NCBI GenBank assembly: GCA_964391305.1
Contig: CAYMJO010000001.1
Span: 1 to 61,541, forward strand
Direction of reading: 5' to 3'
Length of the DNA stretch: 61,541 nt
DNA from: CAYMJO01 sp964391305
Lineage (GTDB): Bacteria; Patescibacteriota; CALEFQ01
A program made the position numbers and the translations under genes. Shown here piece by piece: positions 24,233 to 31,401 of the stretch. Each line of letters opens with the position of its first letter. Position 1 is the stretch's first letter. The notes under the pieces are model-generated. The model had not been told where the DNA came from. It worked only from the letters and a program-made list of their open reading frames with translations, and did no database searches.

Positions 24233-24263
24233 TCTCCGACTTGAAATATAAACTAGAACCTTA

Positions 24264-25232
24264 TCAACATATCCTCGGCACAAGCTTTCCTTCCGGCCAA
24301 TCCAAGAATCTTTCCCCAAATTCCGTCTTCAAAACAACGCCTAGTCCCTTTTCAACTTTGCCAATAATGCTCGCGTCTTTAGAATATTTTTTCAAAGTTT
24401 TCAAAACTTTGTCAAAGTTTTTCAAACTTGTCCCGCACACAAATCGCCCCTCGCACGCGAGTGAATACACATCAAGCCCAAGAAGCTCTGAAACCGCTCG
24501 AGTTTCCTTTTTTACAGGAATGGCTTCTTCATCTATGACAATCTTAACTCGCGACTTTTCTGCGATTTCGTTCAAGACAGAAGCAATCCCTCCGCGCGTC
24601 GGATCCTTGCACGCGTGAAGATATTTTTTCACGGAATTCACCTCTTTGAAAATCGGCGCGCAATCGCTCTTCAAATTAGAATCGTAATCAAAACGCTTCG
24701 AAAGCAAAGCCACCGCATGGTCGCCGATGCTTCCAGAGAGCACAACAACGTCTCCAATCGAAAGTCCTGAATTTCTTATTAATTTTTTCGCGAGACCAAT
24801 ACCAGAAGTGTTTATAATAATCTTATCAACGCTTCCCTTCTCCATCACTTTTGTATCGCCAGTAACAATCGGTACTTTTTCTTTTTTTGAAATTTTTGAA
24901 ATAGAATCCAAAATTTTATCAAAATCTTTTTTAGAGAAACCATCTTCAATAACAAAGCTCAACGAAAGTCCAAGTGGCTCCGCTCCCTTGACTGAAAGAT
25001 CGTTTATAGTCCCGCATACCGCGAGTTTGCCGATATCTCCGCCAGCGAAAAATATCGGATCAACGATATATGAGTCCGTCGTGAAAACGATATATTCGCC
25101 CCTAAACTTCAGCGCCGCCGCGTCATCGTCTTTGTCGATCCACTTTTTATCAAATTTTAAACGCCTCAAAATTTCCCCAACAAGTTCCAAAGAATCCTTG
25201 CCTCCTGAACCATGGGACAGATTGATGTCCAT
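24264..25232 (-). CDS. hypE: Hydrogenase maturation protein HypE
   Basis: Dehydrates the thiocarbamate received from HypF to thiocyanate and passes CN to iron on HypC/HypD. The N-terminus INLSHGSGGKDS is the family start, TGDTKVMEKG and GLDVYSLACEGRF are AIR-synthase-like ATP-site motifs, DPTRGGIASVLNEIA is conserved, and the protein ends in PRIC, the reactive C-terminal cysteine. 322 residues, complete. It follows hypD by 72 bp in the hypCDE run. Confidence 0.97.
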   Translation of the reverse strand: MDINLSHGSGGKDSLELVGEILRRLKFDKKWIDKDDDAAALKFRGEYIVFTTDSYIVDPIFFAGGDIGKLAVCGTINDLSVKGAEPLGLSLSFVIEDGFSKKDFDKILDSISKISKKEKVPIVTGDTKVMEKGSVDKIIINTSGIGLAKKLIRNSGLSIGDVVVLSGSIGDHAVALLSKRFDYDSNLKSDCAPIFKEVNSVKKYLHACKDPTRGGIASVLNEIAEKSRVKIVIDEEAIPVKKETRAVSELLGLDVYSLACEGRFVCGTSLKNFDKVLKTLKKYSKDASIIGKVEKGLGVVLKTEFGERFLDWPEGKLVPRIC

Positions 25233-25304
25233 AAAAATAAAAAGAAATATTTAAAAAAATTCTCTAATCATACTGGCATAAACACTTCTCATAATCAGAA
25301 ACTT

Positions 25305-26345
25305 TCAAACATTTGAACTAAACCTATATTCCACGTTGCATGCGCCTTCTCTTGAAACCATGCAAGCGCCCCGGGGATTTTCTGGCGTGCAAATCTTCCC
25401 AAATAATTTGCACTCGGACGGTTTTTTGCAGCTGACTATAACCTGATCGCAAACACAGCCCTTATTGGAAGTTTTTGATTTAACTTTTTCTAAAATACTT
25501 CTAAAAATAACTTTTGCGTCTTGAGTTTTGTATTTTGGTTTCAATTCCAGACCTGAATCAGGAATCTTGCCAAAACCTCTCCACTCCCCGTCTTTTTTCA
25601 AAAAAACTTCATCGAGCAGATTTTGCGCGATCACATTTCCGGAAGGTCTGACCAATCGAGAATATTCATTCTCAATTTTGCTTTCACCATTTTTAATCTG
25701 TAAAAGCAGCATGTAAACTGCCGCCAAAACGTCTTCCGGCATAAAACCCGTTATAACCTGCGGTTTTCTTATTTTTTTGTAAGGCGAAAGTCCGATTATC
25801 GTGGAAACATGGCCCGGATTTATAAAGCCGTCAATTCTAATACGGGGATTCTGTGTAAGCGCAATCATCGCCGGCGGAAAAAGCTTGTGAGCGGAATAAA
25901 TCTTCAAACCGCGCTTCACGGCAGACGCGGTCATCGGCGCAGTGGTCTCAAAGCCGATTCCAAAGAAAACCAAATTTGTATTTTTTTTACAAATCTTCAA
26001 AGCGTCTTCAACGGAATAAACGGTAAAAACTTGAGCGCCTTTTGATTTCGCGCCTGCCAAACTCATCACTGTCCCCGGAACAGAAAGAACATCGCCGTAA
26101 CACGCGATTGGAACGCCATTCAAAGCGAGCGCGACAATGGCATCGATGTCTTTCTGCGAAGTTACGCAAACTGGACATCCAGGCCCGGACACAAGCTCGA
26201 CATTCGCGGGCATTGCTTGACGCAAACCGCTCTTTGCGATCGCTTCCGTGTGTGTGCCGCAAACCTCCATAATTCTGATACTGCGTTCCAATTCATTGGC
26301 AAGGCTTCTAATTTTATCGACAATTTTTCTAAAATCTCTTCGCAT
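25305..26345 (-). CDS. hypD: Hydrogenase maturation protein HypD
   Basis: [4Fe-4S] scaffold that, with HypC, assembles the Fe(CN)2CO unit. Family motifs are present: EVCGTHTEAIAKSGLR, SGPGCPVCVTSQKDID, FFGIGFETTAPMTA, INPGHVSTIIG and the C-terminal cluster cysteines in GCVCDQVIVSC to CMVSREGACNVEYRF. The length (346) is within the family range. It is 3 bp after hypC and so co-translated with its partner. Confidence 0.97.
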   Translation of the reverse strand: MRRDFRKIVDKIRSLANELERSIRIMEVCGTHTEAIAKSGLRQAMPANVELVSGPGCPVCVTSQKDIDAIVALALNGVPIACYGDVLSVPGTVMSLAGAKSKGAQVFTVYSVEDALKICKKNTNLVFFGIGFETTAPMTASAVKRGLKIYSAHKLFPPAMIALTQNPRIRIDGFINPGHVSTIIGLSPYKKIRKPQVITGFMPEDVLAAVYMLLLQIKNGESKIENEYSRLVRPSGNVIAQNLLDEVFLKKDGEWRGFGKIPDSGLELKPKYKTQDAKVIFRSILEKVKSKTSNKGCVCDQVIVSCKKPSECKLFGKICTPENPRGACMVSREGACNVEYRFSSNV

Positions 26346-26348
26346 ATC

Positions 26349-26561
26349 TTAAATAATGCCAATCAACTTCAAAATCCCTCGCGCCTCTTTCTCATTCAAC
26401 TTGCCGATCGCAAACCCCGTATGCACTGTAACCCAATTCCCCTTTTTCAAGTTTTTCACCAATTCAATATTTACGGATTTTTTTACTCCATTAAAAGAAA
26501 CAACCGCTTTCTTCTCCTTGCGGTCAATCCTGACTATTTTGCCTGGGACTGCAAGACACAT
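26349..26561 (-). CDS. hypC: Hydrogenase assembly chaperone HypC/HupF
   Basis: Small chaperone that holds the Fe(CN)2CO unit and delivers it to the large subunit. It starts MCLAVPGKIVRI; Cys2 is the essential iron ligand after Met removal. VTVHTGFAIGKLNEKEA is the family's C-terminal block. 70 residues, normal size. First gene of the hypC-hypD-hypE run; the spacer before it (26562-26642) shows no strong promoter. Confidence 0.96.
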   Translation of the reverse strand: MCLAVPGKIVRIDRKEKKAVVSFNGVKKSVNIELVKNLKKGNWVTVHTGFAIGKLNEKEARGILKLIGII

Positions 26562-26642
26562 AAAATATAGGATAGTCTGAAAAATTGATGTTTGTAGCTT
26601 AACTATAATTATACCAATTTTTACTCATTCCTCAAAGAGTTT

Positions 26643-27578
26643 TTAAATACGATTGTATTTTCTAAAGACTTCTTCTATTTTATCTTTATTTTTGAGAATT
26701 TCTTTATATCTTAAATAATTCCATTCATAAATTTTGTTAGAACCTTCCTGATAAATATATCTGATAGCTTGAAAAATCACATAAGACCATAGTTCTTCAA
26801 ACTTGACTGTCTCCATAGAATCATCAAAATAACCTTCAAAAAATGCATCCAACCAAGTCTCATAAAAAATAACTTCATCTCTTTCTTTCCCGAACCCTAG
26901 TTTTGGAAAATCAAATTTAACCAAAAATGTCATGTAAACGATCACAAATGAAAGATCAAGCAAAGAAGGTCCAATGATAATATTGTCGAAATCGATTAGA
27001 AATATTTTGCCATTACTGACTATCGTATTATAAAAACTAGGGTCACTGTGAACTAAACTCATCCGATTTAAAGATAACCTGGTTTCTTTTAAACAATTGA
27101 GAAGTTCGGATTTAATTTTTGAATCCTTTGACTTCTTCGTAATGATTTCGACAACTTTGTCTTTTGCATTTTTCGGTTCAAATTTTGAAAAATCCAAAAT
27201 GATTCTTTTCTTATGTAATAGAAATAGCGTTTGCCCCAATTTGAAGAAATTTTTTTTTGAGGGACGCCCTTCTTGGCCTTCAATAAAATCATATACAAAG
27301 TACATAAATCTTTTATCTTTAATATACTCTTGGCCACCGACAGTTCTGATTATATGGATAGTTGGAAAATCATTTTTTTCCAGTTCCACAAGTACAGAAA
27401 GTCTTTTTTTATTTTCTGCGCTAAATTCAATTTTTTTTAAAATAAATTTCTGAAGACCAGCATTGAATTTATAAGCTAACCTATCACCACGCGTCTCAAG
27501 CTCCCCAAGAATTTCCACCGCAGGAAAACCATACTTTTTTTTTAAGAGCTTTTTAATGAATTGTTTTGTAATTTTCAT
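26643..27578 (-). CDS. Aminoglycoside phosphotransferase-like kinase
   Basis: Protein-kinase-like fold of the APH/CotS/choline-kinase group. The Brenner motif is LVHSDPSFYNTIVSNG (catalytic Asp after His-Ser, near residue 175) and the metal-binding DFG equivalent is FLIDFDN near 196. An N-terminal lobe with LETRGDRLAYKF and KFILKKIE fits the ATP-binding part. The substrate cannot be told; members phosphorylate sugars, choline, spore-coat components or antibiotics. It sits between the radical-SAM/peptide pair and hypC on the same strand; a role in peptide modification is conceivable but unsupported. Confidence 0.8.
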   Translation of the reverse strand: MKITKQFIKKLLKKKYGFPAVEILGELETRGDRLAYKFNAGLQKFILKKIEFSAENKKRLSVLVELEKNDFPTIHIIRTVGGQEYIKDKRFMYFVYDFIEGQEGRPSKKNFFKLGQTLFLLHKKRIILDFSKFEPKNAKDKVVEIITKKSKDSKIKSELLNCLKETRLSLNRMSLVHSDPSFYNTIVSNGKIFLIDFDNIIIGPSLLDLSFVIVYMTFLVKFDFPKLGFGKERDEVIFYETWLDAFFEGYFDDSMETVKFEELWSYVIFQAIRYIYQEGSNKIYEWNYLRYKEILKNKDKIEEVFRKYNRI

Positions 27579-27612
27579 ATTTAGTTAGAAGGATATCACA
27601 TAATTAAAATTA

Positions 27613-27699
27613 GACGGCTACTCCCCCTAAGTTTATGTCTCAGAGAAACAGTCGTGGCTACATAGATAAGGGGAAGGTTCGATTTTCGAACCCTACCCT
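27613..27699. other. Non-coding spacer with strong secondary structure
   Basis: GGTTCGA-TTT-TCGAACC (27676-27692) is a perfect 7-bp stem that extends with mismatches to 27671-27697. A second imperfect pairing joins CTCCCCCTAAGTTTATGT (from 27620) with ACATAGATAAGGGG (27660-27673). It lies directly after the stop of the short peptide gene on the minus strand. It has no U-run, so it may stabilise a transcript end or be part of a structured RNA. The T-arm-like sequence is not a tRNA. Confidence 0.4.
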
Positions 27700-27706
27700 G
27701 GATAAC

Positions 27707-27799
27707 TCAGTAGGTCTGGCTGCGAGAACTACATTTTCTGCAGTTAGCACCAGCGGACCTTGCTGTGCTGGCATTCCTGATGGGTATGAACTTCTTCAT
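27707..27799 (-). CDS. Candidate RiPP-like precursor peptide (30 residues)
   Basis: Short gene overlapping the 3' end of the radical-SAM gene by 56 bp in another frame. The ATG at 27799 is preceded by AAAGGAGGTGA with a 9-base spacer, an essentially perfect Shine-Dalgarno sequence and among the best in this window. The product starts MKKFIPIRNASTARS and ends GANCRKCSSRSQTY: a basic leader-like half without Glu or Asp, then a tail with a CxxC pair, four Ser, one Thr and a final Tyr. Small size, overlap with a SPASM enzyme and a residue-rich tail suggest a ribosomally made, modified peptide. Expression and modification are inference; I recognise no family. Confidence 0.55.
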   Translation of the reverse strand: MKKFIPIRNASTARSAGANCRKCSSRSQTY

Positions 27800-29006
27800 G
27801 GCCGTTCACCTCCTTTCTCCGTTCAAAAGCTGAGATTGCCTCTCTCACAAAACTGGGTTGTGTAAAAAGATCTCCAGTTTCAGAATAGTTATTGCCTGGG
27901 CAGAAACAGTAAACGTAGTCACGTTCAACATTGCTACATCGCATTTCGCGGTAAAACTCCATCTCTCTGGACCTATAGATATCATCAATAGTCGAGATTA
28001 GGATGTTACCTACTGACACAGGGAGCTGGCTACAAGGTTGGACTATACCTTCCGCATTAATGGAAAATAATGCTTTTCCTGCTTCACAGATTGGTTCATT
28101 TGAATCAACGAATTCGATTCTGATTAGAAATTGTGGGTTTTCAATACAAAAGTTCCGAAACTGTTCTGGGCTGATGTTGAGACTGGATTTATCAGTCTTC
28201 ACGGAATAGTACTCATTTACAATGGGCCATGAAAAATCTTGACGTATGTTCAGCCGTTCAAAGTAGTCCCGAGTTTGTCCGTGAGAATCAAAGTTTAGTG
28301 TCATAAGCGGCGTAGCTACTTCAACATAGAAACCGTGCTTCTTCAACCACAAGAGATTCCCCATAGTTTTACTCCATGACCCTTCTTTAGTCGTCACTTG
28401 ATCATGTACCTTGGAATCGGATGAGTAAACCGAAGTTTGGATTCTTCCAATCCTCGTGTCAGTCGGATCAATTGTCCTAAACCATTCAGGGATCATTTGC
28501 AGATTCGAGAATATTTCGAAAACAAATCCCATTCTCGAGATTGTTTCCACGAGAAACTCCATCTTGGTGTTAAGGAACGGCTCACCACCCGTAAGAACGA
28601 TTAAGAAGACTCCCATTCTCTTGAGACGTTCAAAGAAAGCAACAATTTCCTTTTTCGACATTTGCTCTATAAAGCTAGGAGCTCTAGACTCGACGCTTTC
28701 TTTCCCAAGATAACAGTGGAGGCAACAGAGCAGACAACGCCGATTCAGTTCTAGATTCACCATGGTCGGAAATGAGAACTCCATACCAAGATTAGCTAGA
28801 TGAGTACGGCACAAACGCGTGTTGGCCTGTCCCTGTTCATTGAAGAATTCAACAGTATCCTCGGTTAAATCAGCTTCTTGGTTTCCCTTATAGGTCATCA
28901 GAAATTCGGCATCTTTCTCATTGATTTCAAAAGTCAATATCTCGCCAGAGGCGGTGTTCAGAAAATGTGCGAACTCTCCAACAACTCGATAAATCACTCT
29001 GTTCAT
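27744..29006 (-). CDS. Radical SAM/SPASM peptide-maturase-like enzyme
   Basis: 420 residues from ATG 29006, chosen for its strong AAAGGAGGGG ribosome site; the frame opens 34 codons earlier. Residues 1-80 form a separate N-terminal domain (MNRVIYRVVGEFAHFL onward) that could be a peptide-recognition domain. The radical-SAM motif RRCLLCCLHC gives C91, C95, C98, and GGEP follows at 140-143. A SPASM region has cysteines C307, C325, C357, C367 and C369 (PICEAG, QPC, RC, YCFCPG). SPASM enzymes install thioether or C-C bonds in peptides. Its base use looks less AT-rich than the neighbours, hinting at transfer. A 30-codon gene overlaps its 3' end. Confidence 0.9.
   Translation of the reverse strand: MNRVIYRVVGEFAHFLNTASGEILTFEINEKDAEFLMTYKGNQEADLTEDTVEFFNEQGQANTRLCRTHLANLGMEFSFPTMVNLELNRRCLLCCLHCYLGKESVESRAPSFIEQMSKKEIVAFFERLKRMGVFLIVLTGGEPFLNTKMEFLVETISRMGFVFEIFSNLQMIPEWFRTIDPTDTRIGRIQTSVYSSDSKVHDQVTTKEGSWSKTMGNLLWLKKHGFYVEVATPLMTLNFDSHGQTRDYFERLNIRQDFSWPIVNEYYSVKTDKSSLNISPEQFRNFCIENPQFLIRIEFVDSNEPICEAGKALFSINAEGIVQPCSQLPVSVGNILISTIDDIYRSREMEFYREMRCSNVERDYVYCFCPGNNYSETGDLFTQPSFVREAISAFERRKEVNGHEEVHTHQECQHSKVRWC
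27806..27814 (-). promoter_or_regulatory. Near-perfect ribosome binding site of the short peptide gene
   Basis: On the minus strand AGGAGGTGA ends nine bases before the ATG at 27799. It matches the 16S anti-Shine-Dalgarno end over its full length and lies inside the radical-SAM coding sequence. It is the main reason to accept the 30-codon ORF as a gene. Confidence 0.7.
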
Positions 29007-29191
29007 AATGTCCCCTCCTTCCAAAGTTCGTGGTTTTGGATATGGCGACAAAGTCCGCACACAGAGTTTCCCCTGCTTAAGAACTTCAAGTTCTACAATA
29101 TCCAACATCCGACCGAATCGTAAACAACGACTTACTTACATTTAAATATCTCATCTCTATCGTCCAAAACTTAGACATCTGGACTTCAAAT

Positions 29192-29548
29192 TTAACAAGT
29201 GGTATGTATCAACGCGTTAACTTTTCTTCCTCCTTCAAAAAGCTTATTGTACTTCTCAATGGCCTTTGGCGTCTCAAGCTCAATAAGTTCTACTTCCGAA
29301 AGTTTTTTTCGAACATCATCGGTAACTTCCAAAACTCCGTTTTGCCCGGTGCCGACAACAACAATTTCTGGTTTATTGCCCAAAAGTTTTTCAACTTCCC
29401 AATCACCAATCCTGTGCGTAGTTCCAAAAAGCTCGTCCAAGCGCGCTTCATTTCGCTCTTCAACGAAATCTCCGATAACAAGAACTTGCTTGTAAATTTT
29501 GCCGTCAATGGTGACAGAACCAAATTTTGTAGAATCTATATGCGGCAT
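29192..29548 (-). CDS. Mth938-like domain protein (DUF498 family)
   Basis: 118 residues of the Mth938/NDUFAF3-like fold. The pattern FGSVTIDGKIYKQVLVIGD at the start, then LLGNKPEIVVVGTGQNGVLEV and IELETPKAIEKYNKL, is that of this family (PEVLILGTG, then TxxAxxxyN). NDUFAF3 in eukaryotes is an assembly factor of complex I; bacterial members are uncharacterised. It is 11 bp after the hydrogenase gamma gene and probably co-transcribed, so an assembly or accessory role for the hydrogenase is a fair guess. Confidence 0.85.
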   Translation of the reverse strand: MPHIDSTKFGSVTIDGKIYKQVLVIGDFVEERNEARLDELFGTTHRIGDWEVEKLLGNKPEIVVVGTGQNGVLEVTDDVRKKLSEVELIELETPKAIEKYNKLFEGGRKVNALIHTTC

Positions 29549-29559
29549 AGATTTGCAAA

Positions 29560-30387
29560 TTATATTATGCCTCTGATCTTTTCGATCTCCGAAAATTTAA
29601 AAACTGGACCATCTTTACAAACAAGCTTTCCGCCAATACCGCAATGCTGACACTGCCCAACTCCGCATTCCATGTGCCGCTCAAACGAAATGTATATGCT
29701 GTCATTTTTAATCCCTTTTTTATTAAGCTCGGCTATGACGAATTTGCACATCACCGGAGGACCAATCACAAAAGCCAAAGGGTCTTTTATGATTTTTTTT
29801 GTTTCAAAAAGTTTCGTGATCAAGCCTTCGTCACATTTCAACCCGCAATTGTTTTTTTCACGTTTATCGACCGTGAGATGAACGTTAAATTCATCTTTCC
29901 ACGTCTCGAGCTCTTTTTTATACAAAAAATCCCTCTCGCATTTTGCTCCGTACAACAGCTGAATATCTTTGTAATTGTCCGGATTTTCTAAATAATCCAA
30001 AATCACGGCTCGCAGCGGAATAATTCCAATTCCGCCAGCAACCAAGAGAACATTTTTGCTTTTGAGCTCTTTCATCGGAAAGCCCCTACCAAGCGGTCCC
30101 CGAACGCCAACAATATCGTTAATCTCGCTCTCGTGCAATCTGCCAGTAAGCTTTCCGGCTTTTCGAACGCAAATTTCAAATGTTTCAGGCCTGCAAGAGC
30201 ACGACCCATATCCAAGAGGAGCTTCCCCAAATCCTGGAATCGAGAACATCAAAAATTGCCCGGGAATAAAAAAGAAATTTTTTTGATCATCGGGATCCGT
30301 ATATCGCAAAACAAAAGACTTCACGTCCAAAGCTTCGTCTCTGATTGCAATAATTTTCGCTGGTCTGGGTTTATAAATATTTTTCAT
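29560..30387 (-). CDS. Group 3b hydrogenase gamma subunit, FAD/NAD(P)-binding reductase
   Basis: Diaphorase subunit linking the Fe-S chain to NAD(P)H. An FAD-binding barrel (GQFLMFSIPGFGEAPLGYGS, PLGRGFPM) is followed by the NAD-binding fold (VLLVAGGIGIIPLRAVI, LLYGAKCERDFLY) and a C-terminal [2Fe-2S] motif ECGVGQCQHCGIGGKLVC. This layout matches dihydroorotate dehydrogenase electron-transfer subunits and HydG of archaeal sulfhydrogenases. At 275 residues it is complete. It lies between the beta gene and the Mth938-like gene. Confidence 0.93.
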   Translation of the reverse strand: MKNIYKPRPAKIIAIRDEALDVKSFVLRYTDPDDQKNFFFIPGQFLMFSIPGFGEAPLGYGSCSCRPETFEICVRKAGKLTGRLHESEINDIVGVRGPLGRGFPMKELKSKNVLLVAGGIGIIPLRAVILDYLENPDNYKDIQLLYGAKCERDFLYKKELETWKDEFNVHLTVDKREKNNCGLKCDEGLITKLFETKKIIKDPLAFVIGPPVMCKFVIAELNKKGIKNDSIYISFERHMECGVGQCQHCGIGGKLVCKDGPVFKFSEIEKIRGII

Positions 30388-30402
30388 GACTTTTATTAAA
30401 TC

Positions 30403-30424
30403 CGATCCCGCCGCGGCGGGATCG
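30403..30424. repeat. GC-rich perfect 22-bp palindrome, copy 2
   Basis: CGATCCCGCCGCGGCGGGATCG reads the same on both strands and contains the exact 18-mer found at 3055-3072. It lies in the short gap between the beta and gamma hydrogenase genes, so it would form a hairpin in their shared transcript. Confidence 0.7.
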
Positions 30425-30429
30425 CGCTT

Positions 30430-31401
30430 TTATTCTTTTATACACTCAATATTCTCCTTGATATTAATCCCCACTGGACATGCCGCGGTGCATCTTCCAC
30501 ATCCAACGCATCCCCGCATATTGTACATAGCAGGATCTCTGACAAATTTGTGTTCATACCAGAAATAAATCCGCTTTTCGGTTGAATTCAAAAATTTGTA
30601 GCCGCCGGCAATCCTTGAGAATTCAGGAAAAAAGCATGTATCCCATTCTCTTTTGCGACGAGCCTCGCCCGATTGCACCTTTTCTTCGTCAATCATCCGA
30701 AAGCAATAGCATGTGGGACAAACCAAAGTGCACTTGCCGCAATCGATGCAACGCGCGCCGAGATCTTTCCAAAGAGCTGTATTGTAAGACTTCTCCATCT
30801 TTTCTTTTATCGCAAGCATTTCTTCATCAATTTTTCCTTCCTGCAAGGGTCCCGCGTACGCCACGTTTTCATAGTCTCTGTATCCAAATTTTTCAAGCAA
30901 TTTCTGCCCGTCTTCCGATCCTGTTATAATTTTGACTTTTCCGTTTCTTTTTTCCAAAAAAATATCAAACTGTACATGTTCTAAAATATTTTCTTCGAAT
31001 CTGCCCTGAAATTCCACAAGCTCTCTTTCGTCTTTAGGCGCCAAAGCTTGGCCGATTATAATCGTGTTTCTTTTTCTCTCCTGATAATACGCATCGTCTT
31101 TAAAAACTTGGTTGTACAAATCCAGCGCCTTCAAATCCAAAATAGTCGGTCCAATAAGAACTTGTCTCTTTGAAAATTTTATTTTTTTCAAAACATCTCC
31201 ATGTATGTTAAAAAGAGTTTCACTCGCCGCCAAAAAATATTTACGCCAAGAATAATACGTTACTTGTCCATCAAGCACAACTCGCTTCGGATCAAAAATT
31301 CTTCGAGAAACCCGAAGACCACCTTGCATCACGGGAGCAAAAATTCTATAACCCTCTTTTAATAAAAAAGAGATAAATTGCCTGAAATTTTCAGCGGTCA
31401 T
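30430..31401 (-). CDS. Group 3b hydrogenase beta subunit, 4Fe-4S protein
   Basis: Electron-transfer subunit between the delta and gamma subunits. The C-terminal third carries two cluster motifs, CIDCGKCTLVCPTCYCFRM and CVGCGRCTAACPVGINI, each CxxCxxC plus CP, for two [4Fe-4S] clusters. The N-terminal 200 residues match the HydB-type region (APVMQGGLRVSRRIFDP, GPTILDLKALDLYNQVF). 323 residues, full length. Its ATG overlaps the stop of the RusA-like gene by one base (TAATG), so translation may be coupled. First structural gene of the hydrogenase locus. Confidence 0.92.
   Translation of the reverse strand: MTAENFRQFISFLLKEGYRIFAPVMQGGLRVSRRIFDPKRVVLDGQVTYYSWRKYFLAASETLFNIHGDVLKKIKFSKRQVLIGPTILDLKALDLYNQVFKDDAYYQERKRNTIIIGQALAPKDERELVEFQGRFEENILEHVQFDIFLEKRNGKVKIITGSEDGQKLLEKFGYRDYENVAYAGPLQEGKIDEEMLAIKEKMEKSYNTALWKDLGARCIDCGKCTLVCPTCYCFRMIDEEKVQSGEARRKREWDTCFFPEFSRIAGGYKFLNSTEKRIYFWYEHKFVRDPAMYNMRGCVGCGRCTAACPVGINIKENIECIKE

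Larger units (their letters stand above)
24101..24240. repeat. Hairpin repeat cluster around an assembly gap
   Basis: GGAGAACAGGCGCAAGCCTG (24103-24122) recurs inverted at 24218-24237 with one mismatch. CTGGAGAACA is directly repeated (24101, 24144). AAGCCTGT plus a TTTTAAT tract (24116-24135) recurs in direct orientation right after the N run (24194-24213). Thirteen Ns (24181-24193) interrupt the cluster next to CCCCGCGCCATGGCGGGG. The gap probably hides another repeat unit the assembler could not resolve. Confidence 0.65.

Noticed and set aside
27674..27700. T-arm-like GGTTCGA near a structured spacer, looked like a tRNA or tmRNA end
   Set aside because: The stem is 7 bp with a 3-nt loop, not a 5-bp stem with a 7-nt loop; no acceptor stem, anticodon arm or CCA can be built around it.
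27600..27709. Possible UGA read-through (selenocysteine) of the short peptide: the frame stays open about 35 codons after TGA
   Set aside because: The hairpin after TGA lacks the features of a bacterial SECIS, the extension looks random and basic, and no Sec genes are visible in the window.
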